Positions 10,356-19,356 are shown, counted from the stretch's first letter. The stretch: DNA of 42,920 nt from Burkholderiaceae bacterium (GCA_024711155.1 JANJTK010000041.1:1-42920); one strand, 5' to 3'. Made by a program: numbers and translations. The notes: generated from the letters alone by a model not told the origin.

Positions 10356-11591
10356 TCAGGCCCGGCGCAGGACCAGCGTCCCGTTCGTTCCGCCGAAGCC
10401 GAACGAATTCTTCATCGCCACCTCGATCCGGAGGTCGCGCGCCTCGTTGGCGCAGTAGTCCAGATCGCAGTCGGGATCCTGGTTGAAGATGTTGATGGTC
10501 GGCGGCGACACCTGGTGATGCAACGCGAGCGCGGTGAACACCGTCTCGATGCCGCCGGCGCCGCCCAGCAGGTGCCCGGTCATCGACTTGGTCGAGTTCA
10601 CGACGATCCGGCGCGCCGCCTGCTCGCCGAGCGCGGCCTTGACCGCCTCGGTCTCGTTGCGGTCGCCCAGCGGCGTCGAGGTTCCGTGCGCGTTCAGGTA
10701 TCCGATCTCGTCGGCGGTGACGCGCGCATCGCGCAGGGCGGCCAGCATGCAGCGGCGCGGCCCGTCCATGTCCGGCGCAGTGATGTGGTGAGCGTCGGCG
10801 CTCATGCCGAAGCCGGCGACCTCGGCGTAGATGCGGGCGCCGCGGCGTCGCGCGTGCTCGTACTCCTCGAGCATCATGACGCCGGCACCCTCGCCGAGCA
10901 CGAAGCCGTCGCGGTCGCGGTCCCACGGCCGGCTGGCAGTGGCCGGGTCGTCGTTGCGCGCCGACAGCGCGCGCGCCGCGCAGAAGCCGCCGAGTCCGAG
11001 CGGCGAGATGGTTGCCTCGGCGCCGCCCGCGAGGATCGCGTCGGCGTCGCCGTAGGCGATCATGCGCGCGGCGTCGCCGATGCAGTGCAGGCCGGTGGTG
11101 CAGGCGCTGACGATCGCGTAGTTCGGGCCCTTGAACCCGGTCATGATCGACAGCTGGCCGGAGATCATGTTGATGATCGAGCCCGGCACGAAGAACGGCG
11201 ACACGCGGCGCGGCCCGCGGCTCGTGAGCTCGGCGTGCGTTTCCTCGATCAGCGGCAGCCCGCCGATGCCCGAGCCGACGATGACGCCGAGCCGCTCGGG
11301 GTCGGCCTGGCCGGTGTCGATGCCGCTGTCGCGCAGCGCCTGCAGGCCGGCGGCGATGCCGAAGTGGACGAAGGTGTCGAAGTGGCGCGCCTCCTTCGCG
11401 GACATGTACTGCCCGATGTCGAAGTCGCGCACCTCGCCGGCAATGCGGGTCGGGAACGCTGCCGCGTCGAAGCGGCTGATGGCGGCGATGCCCGACTTGC
11501 CCGCGACGAGGTTCGCCCATGCGGTCGGGACATCGTTGCCGACCGGGCTCACGACGCCCAGTCCGGTAATCACCACGCGACGCCGGCTCAC
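10356..11591 (-). CDS. fabF: 3-oxoacyl-[acyl-carrier-protein] synthase II
   Basis: FabF elongates acyl-ACP by condensing it with malonyl-ACP, including the temperature-sensitive palmitoleate step. The 411-residue thiolase-fold protein has the triad Cys164 (SACTTG), His302 (NAHGTST) and His340 (TGHLLGG), almost exactly as in E. coli. The start codon is GTG at 11591. It is preceded by AAGGAG at good spacing, which settles the start. It follows acpP after 72 bases containing a strong hairpin. Confidence 0.96.
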   Translation of the reverse strand: MSRRRVVITGLGVVSPVGNDVPTAWANLVAGKSGIAAISRFDAAAFPTRIAGEVRDFDIGQYMSAKEARHFDTFVHFGIAAGLQALRDSGIDTGQADPERLGVIVGSGIGGLPLIEETHAELTSRGPRRVSPFFVPGSIINMISGQLSIMTGFKGPNYAIVSACTTGLHCIGDAARMIAYGDADAILAGGAEATISPLGLGGFCAARALSARNDDPATASRPWDRDRDGFVLGEGAGVMMLEEYEHARRRGARIYAEVAGFGMSADAHHITAPDMDGPRRCMLAALRDARVTADEIGYLNAHGTSTPLGDRNETEAVKAALGEQAARRIVVNSTKSMTGHLLGGAGGIETVFTALALHHQVSPPTINIFNQDPDCDLDYCANEARDLRIEVAMKNSFGFGGTNGTLVLRRA

Positions 11592-11626
11592 CAGATAGCT
11601 CCTTGCCCGATGCGGGCCCAGCCGAT

Positions 11627-11656
11627 GGCGCGCCGCCGCTGGTCGCGCGGCGCGCC
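11627..11656 (-). terminator. Strong intercistronic hairpin between acpP and fabF
   Basis: A perfect ten-base-pair stem (GGCGCGCCGC with GCGGCGCGCC) has a ten-base loop and no T-tract after it. It probably stabilises or attenuates the transcript so that acpP mRNA exceeds fabF mRNA, as is common for this pair. It is not a canonical terminator. Confidence 0.45.
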
Positions 11657-11663
11657 GCCGCGA

Positions 11664-11903
11664 TCAGGCCTTCGAGTGGCCCTTGACGTAGTCGATGGCC
11701 TGCTGGACTGTCGTGATCTTCTCGGCTTCCTCGTCCGGGATCTCGGTCTCGAACTCGTCCTCGAGCGCCATCACGAGCTCGACGGTGTCGAGCGAATCGG
11801 CGCCGAGGTCGTCGACGAACGACGACTCGTTCTTGATGTCGGCTTCGTTCACGCCGAGCTGCTCAGCCACGATCTTCTTGACACGCTGTTCGATGTTTTC
11901 CAT
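11664..11903 (-). CDS. acpP: Acyl carrier protein
   Basis: A 79-residue acidic carrier protein that holds growing fatty acids as thioesters. The phosphopantetheine attachment serine is Ser37 in [18 protein letters not shown], the universal motif. AcpS (1259-1666) is the enzyme that modifies it, and FabD, FabH, FabF and FabG encoded nearby use it. The ATG at 11903 is preceded by GGGAG with an eight-base gap, preferred over an upstream in-frame start. The gene has its own extended -10 promoter about 110 bases upstream. Confidence 0.97.
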   Translation of the reverse strand: MENIEQRVKKIVAEQLGVNEADIKNESSFVDDLGADSLDTVELVMALEDEFETEIPDEEAEKITTVQQAIDYVKGHSKA

Positions 11904-12011
11904 TCGGGACTCCCAGTTGCTTCGCTCTGACGTGGCCACGCGGACCGGCAGGCGCCGGTGCTTCGCCTGCCTCGCGGTCGGTGCCTCTCTCTTTGCCGGC
12001 GCGGGCCGGAT

Positions 12012-12020
12012 TGTATAGCA
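12012..12020 (-). promoter_or_regulatory. Extended -10 promoter upstream of acpP
   Basis: Minus-strand TGCTATACA, in the context CTGCTATACAAT, forms a TGn extended -10 element. No good -35 is visible. The predicted start gives an acpP leader of about 100 bases. It lies in the 195-base gap between fabG and acpP and would allow acpP to be made at a higher level than fabG. Confidence 0.55.
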
Positions 12021-12098
12021 GTTCGCGCCTCGCGACGCGCTCGCCGGGGCGGCTAGTCCGTGCGGACGGCCCCCCCGGCGCGCGCAGCCGCGCCGCGC

Positions 12099-12842
12099 CT
12101 ATTCCATGTACATCCCGCCGTTGACGTGCAGGGTGGCGCCGGTGACGTAGCCGGCCTGCGGCGACGCAAGGAACGCGACCGCCGCGGCGACGTCCTCGGG
12201 CTGGCCGAAGCGGCCTGCCGGCACCTGCTGGATCAGCGCCGCAGTCTGCTCCGCCGTCAGCGCCCGCGTCATGTCGGTCTCGACGAAGCCGGGCGCCACG
12301 CAGTTGACGGTGATGTTGCGGCTGGCGATCTCGCGCGCCAGCGCGCGGCTCATGCCGGCCACGCCCGCCTTGGCCGCGGCATAGTTCGCCTGCCCGGCGT
12401 TGCCGCTCGCCCCCACCACCGACGTGATGTTGACGATGCGCCCGTAGCGCGCGCGCATCATCGCGCGCAGCACCAGCCGCGACATCCTGAACACCGCGCC
12501 GAGGTTGGTGTCGATCACCGCGTTCCACTCGTCGTCCTTCATCCTCATCGCGAGGTTGTCGCGCGTGATGCCGGCGTTGTTGACGAGGATCGCGAGCCCG
12601 CCGCTCTCCTTCTGCACCGCCTCCACCAGCGCCTCGCAGCGCGCGGCGTCGGTGACGTCGAGCACCTCGCCGCGCCCGCTCACGCCCGCCTGCGCCAGCG
12701 CCTCGCCGATCGCCTGCGCGCCGGCCTCGCTGGTGGCCGTGCCGATCACCGTCGCGCCCTGCCGCCCGAGTTCGAGCGCGATCGCGCGCCCGATGCCGCG
12801 CGAGGCGCCGGTCACCAGCGCCCATTGGTTGGCCAGGTTCAT
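12099..12842 (-). CDS. fabG: 3-oxoacyl-[acyl-carrier-protein] reductase
   Basis: FabG reduces 3-oxoacyl-ACP with NADPH in each round of fatty-acid elongation. The 247-residue short-chain dehydrogenase has the nucleotide-binding TGASRGIG (residues 11-18), the NNAG motif and the catalytic Ser141, Tyr154 and Lys158 (ITSVVG, then NYAAAKAG). It ends ATLHVNGGMYME, the usual FabG end. A strong GGAGAGGAGG ribosome binding site sits just before the ATG at 12842. It lies 54 bases downstream of fabD. Confidence 0.97.
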   Translation of the reverse strand: MNLANQWALVTGASRGIGRAIALELGRQGATVIGTATSEAGAQAIGEALAQAGVSGRGEVLDVTDAARCEALVEAVQKESGGLAILVNNAGITRDNLAMRMKDDEWNAVIDTNLGAVFRMSRLVLRAMMRARYGRIVNITSVVGASGNAGQANYAAAKAGVAGMSRALAREIASRNITVNCVAPGFVETDMTRALTAEQTAALIQQVPAGRFGQPEDVAAAVAFLASPQAGYVTGATLHVNGGMYME

Positions 12843-12896
12843 CGCCGCCTCCTCTCCATGCTTTCCACGGTCCCTCTGTCGCTCCCTCAGGTGCCC

Positions 12897-13835
12897 TCAG
12901 GCCGTCTCGCGCAGCGCCGCCTGGAGCGAGGCCGGGTCGTGCACCGCCGACACCTGCAGGTCGCGCTCGATCCGCCCCACCAATCCGGCCAGCACCTTGC
13001 CGGGCCCGAATTCGATCACCCGCGTCACGCCCATCGACTTCAGGCGCCGCACCACCTCGACCCACCGCACCGGACCGTAGGCCTGCCGCACCAGCGCATC
13101 GCGAATGCGCGCCGGATCGGACTCCACCGCGACGTCGACGTTGTTGACCAGCGGCACGCGCGGCGCGCGCAGTTCGACGCCGGCCAGCGCCACCGCCAGC
13201 CGCTCGCCGGCCGGCCGCAGCAGCGACGAGTGGAACGGCGCCGACACCGGCAGCGGCAACGCGCGCTTGGCGCCGAGCACCTTCGCGCGCTCGCAGGCGC
13301 GCTCCACCGCGGCCTTGTGCCCGGCGATCACCACCTGCGCCGGCGCGTTGTAGTTGGCCGGCTCGACGACCTCTGCCGGCGCCTGCTGCATCGCCTCGCG
13401 GCACGCCTGGCGCACCGTGTCGTCGTCGAGCCCGAGGATCGCGGCCATTCCGCCCTGCCCGACCGGCACCGCTTCCTGCATCGCCTGCGCGCGCACGCGC
13501 ACGAGGCGCAAGGCGTCGGCGACGCCGAGCGCGCCGGCCATCGCCAGCGCGGTGTACTCGCCGAGGCTGTGCCCGGCCACCGCCGCCGGCTCGGGTCCGC
13601 CGGCGTCGCGCCAGGCGAGCCAGCACGCATAGCCCGCCACCAGCATCGCCGGCTGCGTGTTGACCGTCAGTGCGAGCGCCTCCGCCGGCCCCTGCGCGAT
13701 GAGCCCCGACAGCGACTCGCCCAGCGCCGCGTCGGCCTCGGCCAGCAGCGACCGGACCGCCGGTGCGCCGGAAAAACCGTCGAGCATGCCGACCGACTGC
13801 GAGCCCTGCCCGGGAAACACGAAAGCGAGTGTCAT
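12897..13835 (-). CDS. fabD: Malonyl CoA-acyl carrier protein transacylase
   Basis: FabD moves malonyl from coenzyme A to acyl carrier protein, supplying the two-carbon unit. The 312-residue protein starts MTLAFVFPGQGSQ and has the nucleophile Ser90 in GHSLGEY and the partner His202 in APFHSS. A longer in-frame start exists at 13877, but the ATG at 13835 gives the family N-terminus. It lies between fabH and fabG with a 66-base upstream gap, all in one direction. Confidence 0.96.
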   Translation of the reverse strand: MTLAFVFPGQGSQSVGMLDGFSGAPAVRSLLAEADAALGESLSGLIAQGPAEALALTVNTQPAMLVAGYACWLAWRDAGGPEPAAVAGHSLGEYTALAMAGALGVADALRLVRVRAQAMQEAVPVGQGGMAAILGLDDDTVRQACREAMQQAPAEVVEPANYNAPAQVVIAGHKAAVERACERAKVLGAKRALPLPVSAPFHSSLLRPAGERLAVALAGVELRAPRVPLVNNVDVAVESDPARIRDALVRQAYGPVRWVEVVRRLKSMGVTRVIEFGPGKVLAGLVGRIERDLQVSAVHDPASLQAALRETA

Positions 13836-13901
13836 CTGTCGTTCGCCCCAAAGTCCTGTCAGAGTGTGCGGGAACAAGGCGGCGCGGCGGCGCCGCGCGG
13901 G

Positions 13902-14882
13902 TCACATCCGGGCCAGCACGGCGCCCCACGTGAAGCCGCCGCCGACGCCCTCCATCAGCACGTGATGCCCGGCGCGGATGCGCCCGTCGCGCACCGCGAC
14001 GTCGAGCGCGAGCGGGATCGACGCCGCCGACGTGTTCGCGTGCCGGTCCACCGTCACCACCACCTTCTCGCCGGGAATCCCGAGCCTGCGGGAGGTGGCC
14101 TGCAGGATGCGCACGTTGGCCTGGTGCGGCACGAACCAGTCGAGGTCGGCGGTCGTCATGCCGGCGCGCGCCAGCGCCTCATGCGCCGCCGATTCGAGCA
14201 CGGACACCGCCAGCTTGAACACCGCCTGCCCGTCCATGGTCAGGAACGGGTGTCCGATCACGGCGCCGTTGGCGACGTTGCCGGCGGTGCGCAGGATCGA
14301 CTCGTGGCGGCCGTCGGCGTGCAACGACGACGCCAGCACGCCGGGCCGCTCGTCGCCCGCCAGCACGATGGCGCCGGCGCCGTCGCCGAACAGCACGCAG
14401 GTGCCGCGGTCGTTCCAGTCGAGGATGCGCGAGAACACTTCGGCGCCGATCACCAGCGCGCGGCTGGCCAGGCCGGTGCGGATCATCGAATCGGCCACGG
14501 CGATCGCGTAGGCGAATCCGCTGCACACGGCCTGCACGTCGAAGGCCGCGCCGCCGGGCGCGCCGAGCGCCTTCTGCACCAGGCACGCGGTGCTCGGAAA
14601 CACGTAGTCCGGCGTCGACGTGGCGACGATGATCAGGTCGATGTCGGTGGCTCGCAGGCCGGCCGCTTCGAGCGCGCGCGCGGCCGCCTCGGCGCCGAGC
14701 TGGCTGCTCGTGACGTCGGGCGCGGCGAGATGGCGCTGCCGGATCCCGGTGCGCTCGACGATCCACTGGTCGGAGGACTCGATGCCGCGCGCGGCGAGTT
14801 CGCGCACGAGTTCGTCGTTCGTGACGGCCCGCGGCGGCAGGTAGCTGCCGGTGCCGATGATGCGTGAATGGCGGAAGCTCAT
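13902..14882 (-). CDS. fabH: 3-oxoacyl-[acyl-carrier-protein] synthase III
   Basis: FabH starts fatty-acid synthesis by condensing acetyl-CoA with malonyl-ACP. The 326-residue protein carries the triad Cys120 (QAVCSGF), His253 (VPHQAN) and Asn283 (HANTSAAS), and the VERTGIRQR segment. It ends [11 protein letters not shown]. It sits 68 bases after plsX, within the plsX-fabH-fabD-fabG series found in many bacteria. Confidence 0.97.
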   Translation of the reverse strand: MSFRHSRIIGTGSYLPPRAVTNDELVRELAARGIESSDQWIVERTGIRQRHLAAPDVTSSQLGAEAAARALEAAGLRATDIDLIIVATSTPDYVFPSTACLVQKALGAPGGAAFDVQAVCSGFAYAIAVADSMIRTGLASRALVIGAEVFSRILDWNDRGTCVLFGDGAGAIVLAGDERPGVLASSLHADGRHESILRTAGNVANGAVIGHPFLTMDGQAVFKLAVSVLESAAHEALARAGMTTADLDWFVPHQANVRILQATSRRLGIPGEKVVVTVDRHANTSAASIPLALDVAVRDGRIRAGHHVLMEGVGGGFTWGAVLARM

Positions 14883-14950
14883 GCGGATGGATGGGGATGG
14901 ACTGGAATTCGTGGTGGCGCTCGGCCCCGGCCCTGCGGGTCGCGCCGGGC

Positions 14951-15997
14951 TCAGCCCGCGGCGACGGCCCCGGGGGCGCCGGCGTCGTCGGCCTGCAGGC
15001 GCGGCAAGGCGGCCGCGATGCGCTCGACGAGCCCGTTGCGCACCGCGTCGCAGGCGCGCCGCAGCGCGAACCCGAACGCGTAGGCGTCGGCCGAGCCATG
15101 GCTCTTGATGACGACGCCGCGCAGGCCGACCAGGCTCGCGCCGTTATAGCGGCGGTGGTCGAGGCGGCGCCGGAAGTGCGTCAGCACCGGCCACGACAGC
15201 AACGCCATCAGGCGCGTGGCCAGGTTGCGCTTGTACTCCTCGCGCAGGAAGTCCCCGAGCATGCGCGCCAGCCCCTCGGAGGTCTTCAGCGCGATGTTGC
15301 CGACGAAACCGTCGCAGACGACCACGTCGGTGGTGCCCTCGTAGATGTCGTTGCCTTCGACGTTGCCGCGGAAGTCGAGCGGGCTCGCGCGCAGCAGCTC
15401 GGCGGCGCGCTTGACGGTGTCGTTGCCCTTGATGACTTCTTCGCCGATGTTCAGCAGTCCGACGCTCGGACGCTCCTTGCCCTCGAGCACGGTCACCAGC
15501 GCCGCCCCCATCAGCGCGAACTGCAGCAGGTGCCGCGGCTCGCAATCGACGTTGGCGCCGAGGTCGAGCACGGTCGTGGTTCCGCCACGGTGGTTGGGCA
15601 ACTGCGACGCGATCGCCGGCCGGTCGATGCCCGGCTGCATCTTCAGAACGAAGCGCGAGATCGCCATCAGCGCGCCGGTGTTCCCCGCGCTCACGCAGGC
15701 ATCGGCCGCCCCGTCGCGCACCAGCTCGATCGCGATCCGCATCGAAGCGTCGCGCTTGCCGCGCAGCACCGACGCGGGCGAGTCGTCCATCGTGATGACT
15801 TCGGAGGCGTGGCGGACCTCGATGCGCTCGTCGACCGGTCGTCCGGCGCGCGCCAGCGCGGCGTGGACGTCATCGCGCGGCCCGACCAGCAGCAGGCGCG
15901 TGTCGGGCGCCTGCTCGAGGAACTCGAGAGCGGCCGGAACCGTGACCGACAGGCCATGGTCGCCGCCCATGCAATCGATGGCGAGGCGTACGGTCAC
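14951..15997 (-). CDS. plsX: Phosphate acyltransferase PlsX
   Basis: PlsX turns acyl-ACP into acyl-phosphate, which the PlsY enzyme uses to acylate glycerol 3-phosphate at the start of phospholipid synthesis. The 348-residue protein begins with the family motif [12 protein letters not shown] and contains [18 protein letters not shown] and [21 protein letters not shown]. The start is GTG at 15997, taken because it gives the standard N-terminus; no ribosome binding site is obvious. rpmF is 58 bases upstream. The rpmF-plsX-fabH link ties ribosome protein supply to lipid synthesis. Confidence 0.95.
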   Translation of the reverse strand: MTVRLAIDCMGGDHGLSVTVPAALEFLEQAPDTRLLLVGPRDDVHAALARAGRPVDERIEVRHASEVITMDDSPASVLRGKRDASMRIAIELVRDGAADACVSAGNTGALMAISRFVLKMQPGIDRPAIASQLPNHRGGTTTVLDLGANVDCEPRHLLQFALMGAALVTVLEGKERPSVGLLNIGEEVIKGNDTVKRAAELLRASPLDFRGNVEGNDIYEGTTDVVVCDGFVGNIALKTSEGLARMLGDFLREEYKRNLATRLMALLSWPVLTHFRRRLDHRRYNGASLVGLRGVVIKSHGSADAYAFGFALRRACDAVRNGLVERIAAALPRLQADDAGAPGAVAAG

Positions 15998-16055
15998 GCT
16001 CGCGGGGCCGTGAACGTGAGCGCGACGCGCGCCGCGTGCCTTCGGGCGCCTTGCC

Positions 16056-16238
16056 TTATTCGTCGGCTTTGGTCTTGACGACCTTCTTGCCGCGGTAGAA
16101 ACCGTTCGGGCTGACGTGGTGACGCAGGTGCGCCTCGCCGGTGGTCGGCTCGACCGCGAGCGCGGGCTTGGAGATGAAGTCGTGGGCGCGGTGCATCCCG
16201 CGCTTCGAGGGCGACTTCTTGTTCTGTTGAACGGCCAT
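16056..16238 (-). CDS. rpmF: 50S ribosomal protein L32
   Basis: A 60-residue basic protein of the large ribosomal subunit. It begins [20 protein letters not shown], the standard L32 start. The later [15 protein letters not shown] segment lacks the zinc-binding cysteines found in some L32 proteins, so this is the cysteine-free form. An excellent extended -10 promoter lies about 30 bases upstream, inside the end of the DUF177 gene. Confidence 0.97.
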   Translation of the reverse strand: MAVQQNKKSPSKRGMHRAHDFISKPALAVEPTTGEAHLRHHVSPNGFYRGKKVVKTKADE

Positions 16239-16259
16239 GATGGGCGGCTCCGGATCTGG

Positions 16260-16856
16260 CTAATCTTCAATTATATCAGGCTTCTGGCGCCCGTTCTTCA
16301 GGCTGGCGAGCGCAGCGAGCGGGCTCGGCCGCGCAGGCTCGCTGCCGGCCTCGCCGTCTGTCTCGCCGCCGCCCTCGCCCTCTGCCTCGCCGTCGGAGGT
16401 GCGGGCCGCCGAGCCGCCGGCCGGCAGCGCGCAGTCGTCGTGGCGCGGAATCGCCGGCAGCGCCATGATCGCCTCGTCCTCGATCAGCCCCGCGAGGTCG
16501 AAGCGCCGCCCGCCGGCAATGACGTCGAACTGCGGATCGTCGAGGTCGAGCCGGTCGGCCTCGGCTTCGCTGCGCACCACGCGAAACGCGCGCTCGACCC
16601 CGACTTCGACCGCCACCGGGCCGTTGCAGCGCGCGCACGGCATGCGCACGTCGCCTTCGAGCCGCAACTCCATGAAGTCGTCCGCGCCGCCCTCCGGCCG
16701 CGCCTCGCGCCACCCGCGCAGTTCCCACCGCAGGCGGGCGTCGGTGTCGGCCAGCAGCGTGGCGAGCCGCGCCATCGCCGGCACCGGGCGCTCGCCGGCG
16801 AGCCGGGCGCCGCTGCGCGCGAGTTCGAAGGTGTCGACGACGTCGTGCTGGTCCAT
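16260..16856 (-). CDS. yceD: YceD family (DUF177) protein
   Basis: A 198-residue member of the YceD/DUF177 family, which precedes rpmF in most bacteria and is linked to 23S rRNA accumulation. The CxxC pair Cys74/Cys77 (MPCARCNG) and the D-x-x-x-L/I-E-x-E core ([14 protein letters not shown]) are visible. A low-complexity acidic stretch, rich in Gly, Glu and Asp, lies at about 153-176 before the conserved end NPLAAL-like ([10 protein letters not shown]). It is divergent from maf, with only nine bases between the two ATG codons. Confidence 0.92.
   Translation of the reverse strand: MDQHDVVDTFELARSGARLAGERPVPAMARLATLLADTDARLRWELRGWREARPEGGADDFMELRLEGDVRMPCARCNGPVAVEVGVERAFRVVRSEAEADRLDLDDPQFDVIAGGRRFDLAGLIEDEAIMALPAIPRHDDCALPAGGSAARTSDGEAEGEGGGETDGEAGSEPARPSPLAALASLKNGRQKPDIIED
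16270..16278 (-). promoter_or_regulatory. Extended -10 promoter of rpmF
   Basis: Minus-strand TGATATAAT is a perfect TGn-TATAAT extended -10. It lies in the last codons of the DUF177 gene, about 32 bases before the rpmF ATG. No convincing -35 is present. It gives rpmF and probably plsX and the fab genes their own promoter. Confidence 0.7.
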
Positions 16857-16865
16857 GGCTTCCGT

Positions 16866-17477
16866 ATGATAGCGGCCGTGACGCCCACCCCCGCTTCCCT
16901 GATCCTGGCATCGACGTCGCGCTACCGGCAGGAACTGCTGGCGCGCCTGCGGTTGCCCTTCGCCATCGAATCGCCGGAGGTCGACGAAGCCGCCCTTTCC
17001 GGCGAGGACCCGCAGGCGCTCGCGCGCCGGCTCGCCGTCGCCAAGGCGCACGCGGTCGCGCAGCGCCACCCGCAGGCGCTGGTGATCGGATCGGACCAGG
17101 TGGCGACGCTCGACGGCGTCACCCCGATCGGCAAGCCCGGCGGCCCGCAAGGGGCGCGCGAGCAACTGCGCGCCGCCTCCGGGCGCACGATGCGTTTCCA
17201 CACCGCGCTGTGCGCGACCCGCGCCGCCGACGGCTTCGAGCGCGTCGATTGCGTGGACACGCGAGTGCGCTTCCGCCGCCTCGACGAGGCCGAGATCGAG
17301 CGCTACATCGCGCTCGAGGAGCCGTGGGACTGCGCCGGCGCCGCCAAGTCCGAGGGCCTCGGGATCGCGCTGCTCGAAGCGATCGACGGCGACGACCCGA
17401 CCGCGCTGGTCGGACTGCCGCTGATCGCGCTCGGGCGCATGCTGCGAGAAGCGGGCCTGTCGCCGCTGCGCGGCTGA
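16866..17477 (+). CDS. maf: Maf/YceF-type nucleotide pyrophosphatase
   Basis: A Maf-family nucleotide pyrophosphatase of 203 residues. The YceF subtype hydrolyses 7-methyl-GTP and similar modified nucleotides. The sequence shows LILASTSRYRQELL at the start, the EAALSGEDP loop, GSDQVA and the KPGGPQGAREQL segment. CAGAAKSEGLGIALLEAIDGDDPTALVGLPL follows. The YceF assignment rests on the STSRYRQELL motif. The ATG at 16866 is used; a GTG at 16878 (199 residues) is a real alternative because the ATG overlaps a possible -10 element. The methyltransferase gene follows after 23 bases. Confidence 0.9.
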   Translation: MIAAVTPTPASLILASTSRYRQELLARLRLPFAIESPEVDEAALSGEDPQALARRLAVAKAHAVAQRHPQALVIGSDQVATLDGVTPIGKPGGPQGAREQLRAASGRTMRFHTALCATRAADGFERVDCVDTRVRFRRLDEAEIERYIALEEPWDCAGAAKSEGLGIALLEAIDGDDPTALVGLPLIALGRMLREAGLSPLRG

Positions 17478-17500
17478 CGCGAGCGCGCCAGGCGACGTCC

Positions 17501-18262
17501 ATGCCCGCCGGCCGGCTCTGGCTGATCCCCACGCCGCTCGGCGCCGACAGCGACCCGCGCGCCGTGCTGCCAGCCGCCACGCTGGCCGCGATCGAGCCGC
17601 TCGACTACTTCGTCGTCGAGAACGCGCGCAGCGCGCGCGCGTTCCTGAAGGCCGCCGGCACCCGCGCGCCGCTGCAGGCGCTGGAGCTGCGCGTGCTCGA
17701 CGAGCACACGCCGGCCGGCGAGATCCCGGCGCTGCTCGCGCCGATCCTCGCGGGGCGCGACGGCGGCCTGCTGTCGGAGGCCGGCGCGCCGGCGATCGCC
17801 GATCCCGGCGCCGCGCTGGTGGCGGCGGCGCACGCGGCCGGTGTCGTCGTGCGCCCGCTGGTCGGGCCGAGTTCGCTGCTGCTGGCGCTGATGGCCTCCG
17901 GGCTCGAAGGCCAGCGTTTCGCGTTCGCCGGCTACGTGCCGGCGCAAGCCGAAGCGCGCGCGAGCGCCCTGCGCGAACTCGAGCGGCGCTCGGCGCGCAA
18001 CGCCGAGACCGTGCTGGTGATCGAGACCCCGTACCGCAACCAGGCGCTGCTCGATGCGATGCTGCAGACGCTGGCCGCCGACACGCGACTGATGGTGGCG
18101 AGCGAGCTCACGCTGCCCGCCGAGCGGATCGTCGCCGACAGCGTCGCCGGCTGGCGCGCGGCGCCGCGCGCGCTGCCGAAGGCGCCGGCGGTTTTCGGCC
18201 TGCTCGCGCAACCCGCAAGCGCCCGCGCCGAAGGCCCGGCGCGGTCGCGGCGGGCGCGATGA
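17501..18262 (+). CDS. RsmI-like SAM-dependent methyltransferase (tetrapyrrole methylase fold)
   Basis: A 253-residue protein of the tetrapyrrole methylase superfamily. It is closest to RsmI, which 2'-O-methylates C1402 of 16S rRNA. The visible motifs are LWLIPTPLG, the FVVENARSARAFL region, LLSEAGAPAIADPG (RsmI: SDAGTPxISDPG) and LVGPSSLLLALMASG. It departs from true RsmI in several positions and lacks the C-terminal extension. It may therefore be a paralogue with another target, and I give no symbol. It is encoded 23 bases after maf and convergent with sppA. Confidence 0.85.
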   Translation: MPAGRLWLIPTPLGADSDPRAVLPAATLAAIEPLDYFVVENARSARAFLKAAGTRAPLQALELRVLDEHTPAGEIPALLAPILAGRDGGLLSEAGAPAIADPGAALVAAAHAAGVVVRPLVGPSSLLLALMASGLEGQRFAFAGYVPAQAEARASALRELERRSARNAETVLVIETPYRNQALLDAMLQTLAADTRLMVASELTLPAERIVADSVAGWRAAPRALPKAPAVFGLLAQPASARAEGPARSRRAR

Positions 18263-18287
18263 GCACGTGCCCGGCCGCTCGATCGCT

Positions 18288-19295
18288 TCAGCGCAGGCGC
18301 GGCGCCTGCGCCGCGGCCTCGAACACGCGCACCATCGCATCGGCCGCACTGGCGCCGAAGCGGCGCGCGAAGCGCTCGGCCAGGTTCTTGCGGGTCGAGA
18401 AGTCGACGATCTCCTCGGCCTTCACGACCTCGCGCGCAACCGAATCGACCGAGCCGAGCGCGTCGGCCAGTCCGAGTTCGACGCTGCGCGCGCCGGTCCA
18501 GACCAGCCCGCTGAACAGATCGGGCGACTCCTTCAGCCGCTCGCCGCGGCCGGCGCGCACCAGGTCGATGAACTGGCGGTGGATCTCGTCGAGCATCGAC
18601 TGCGCGTGGCTACGCTGCTCCGCCGAAAGGGGCGAGAAGCTGTCGAGGAATCCCTTGTTGTCGCCCGCCGTGAGCAGCCGGCGCTCGACGCCGAGCTTCT
18701 CGATCGCGCCGACGAACCCGAAGCCCTCCATCAACACGCCGATCGAGCCCACCAGGCTCGCCTTGTCGACGTAGATGCGGTCGGCTGCCGCGGCGACGTA
18801 ATAGCCTCCCGACGCGCACACTTCCTCGATCACCGCGTACAGCGGCGTGTCGGGATGCTTCGCGCGCAGCCGCCGGATCTCGTCGTGGATGATGCCGGCC
18901 TGCACCGGGCTGCCCCCGGGGCTGTTGATGCGCAGCACCACGCCGGCCGTGTTCGAGTCGTCGAAGGCGGCGCGCAGCGAACCGACGATGTCCTCCGCGG
19001 CGGCTTCGCTGTCGGCGGCGATCACGCCCCGGAGTTCGACCAGCGCCGTGTGCCGGCCAGCCGCGGCGTGCCGGTCGCCCGACAGCCAGCCTCCGGCCAC
19101 CAGCAGCGCCGCAGTGAGCCACGCCAGCGCCAGCAGCTTGAAGAAGATGCCCCAGCGCCGCGCGCGGCGCCGTTCCTGCAGCGAGCCGAGGAGCAGCTTC
19201 TCCAGCATCTCGCGTTCCCAGCGCGCCGGGGCCGCCGAGTCCTTGCCGGTGCCGGTTCCGCTGCCGTTGCCGCTGGTCGTGTCCTGTTCGCTCAT
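18288..19295 (-). CDS. sppA: Signal peptide peptidase SppA, short form
   Basis: A membrane-bound serine protease that degrades cleaved signal peptides. The 335-residue protein has one membrane helix (about 50-70) after a Gly/Ser/Thr-rich head. The S49 peptidase domain contains RINSPGGSP, the nucleophile Ser162 (VCASGGYYVAAAADRIY) and the likely base Lys214 (GDNKGFLDSFSP). It is the short one-domain form, like that of Gram-positive bacteria and many betaproteobacteria. ATG 19295 is chosen over an upstream in-frame start. The HAD gene is 61 bases upstream. Confidence 0.93.
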   Translation of the reverse strand: MSEQDTTSGNGSGTGTGKDSAAPARWEREMLEKLLLGSLQERRRARRWGIFFKLLALAWLTAALLVAGGWLSGDRHAAAGRHTALVELRGVIAADSEAAAEDIVGSLRAAFDDSNTAGVVLRINSPGGSPVQAGIIHDEIRRLRAKHPDTPLYAVIEEVCASGGYYVAAAADRIYVDKASLVGSIGVLMEGFGFVGAIEKLGVERRLLTAGDNKGFLDSFSPLSAEQRSHAQSMLDEIHRQFIDLVRAGRGERLKESPDLFSGLVWTGARSVELGLADALGSVDSVAREVVKAEEIVDFSTRKNLAERFARRFGASAADAMVRVFEAAAQAPRLR

Positions 19296-19356
19296 CCGCC
19301 GATCCTGCCGTTTCGCCCGAGTATAGGCCGGTGCCGGGGCCGGCACGCGGCCGCGC

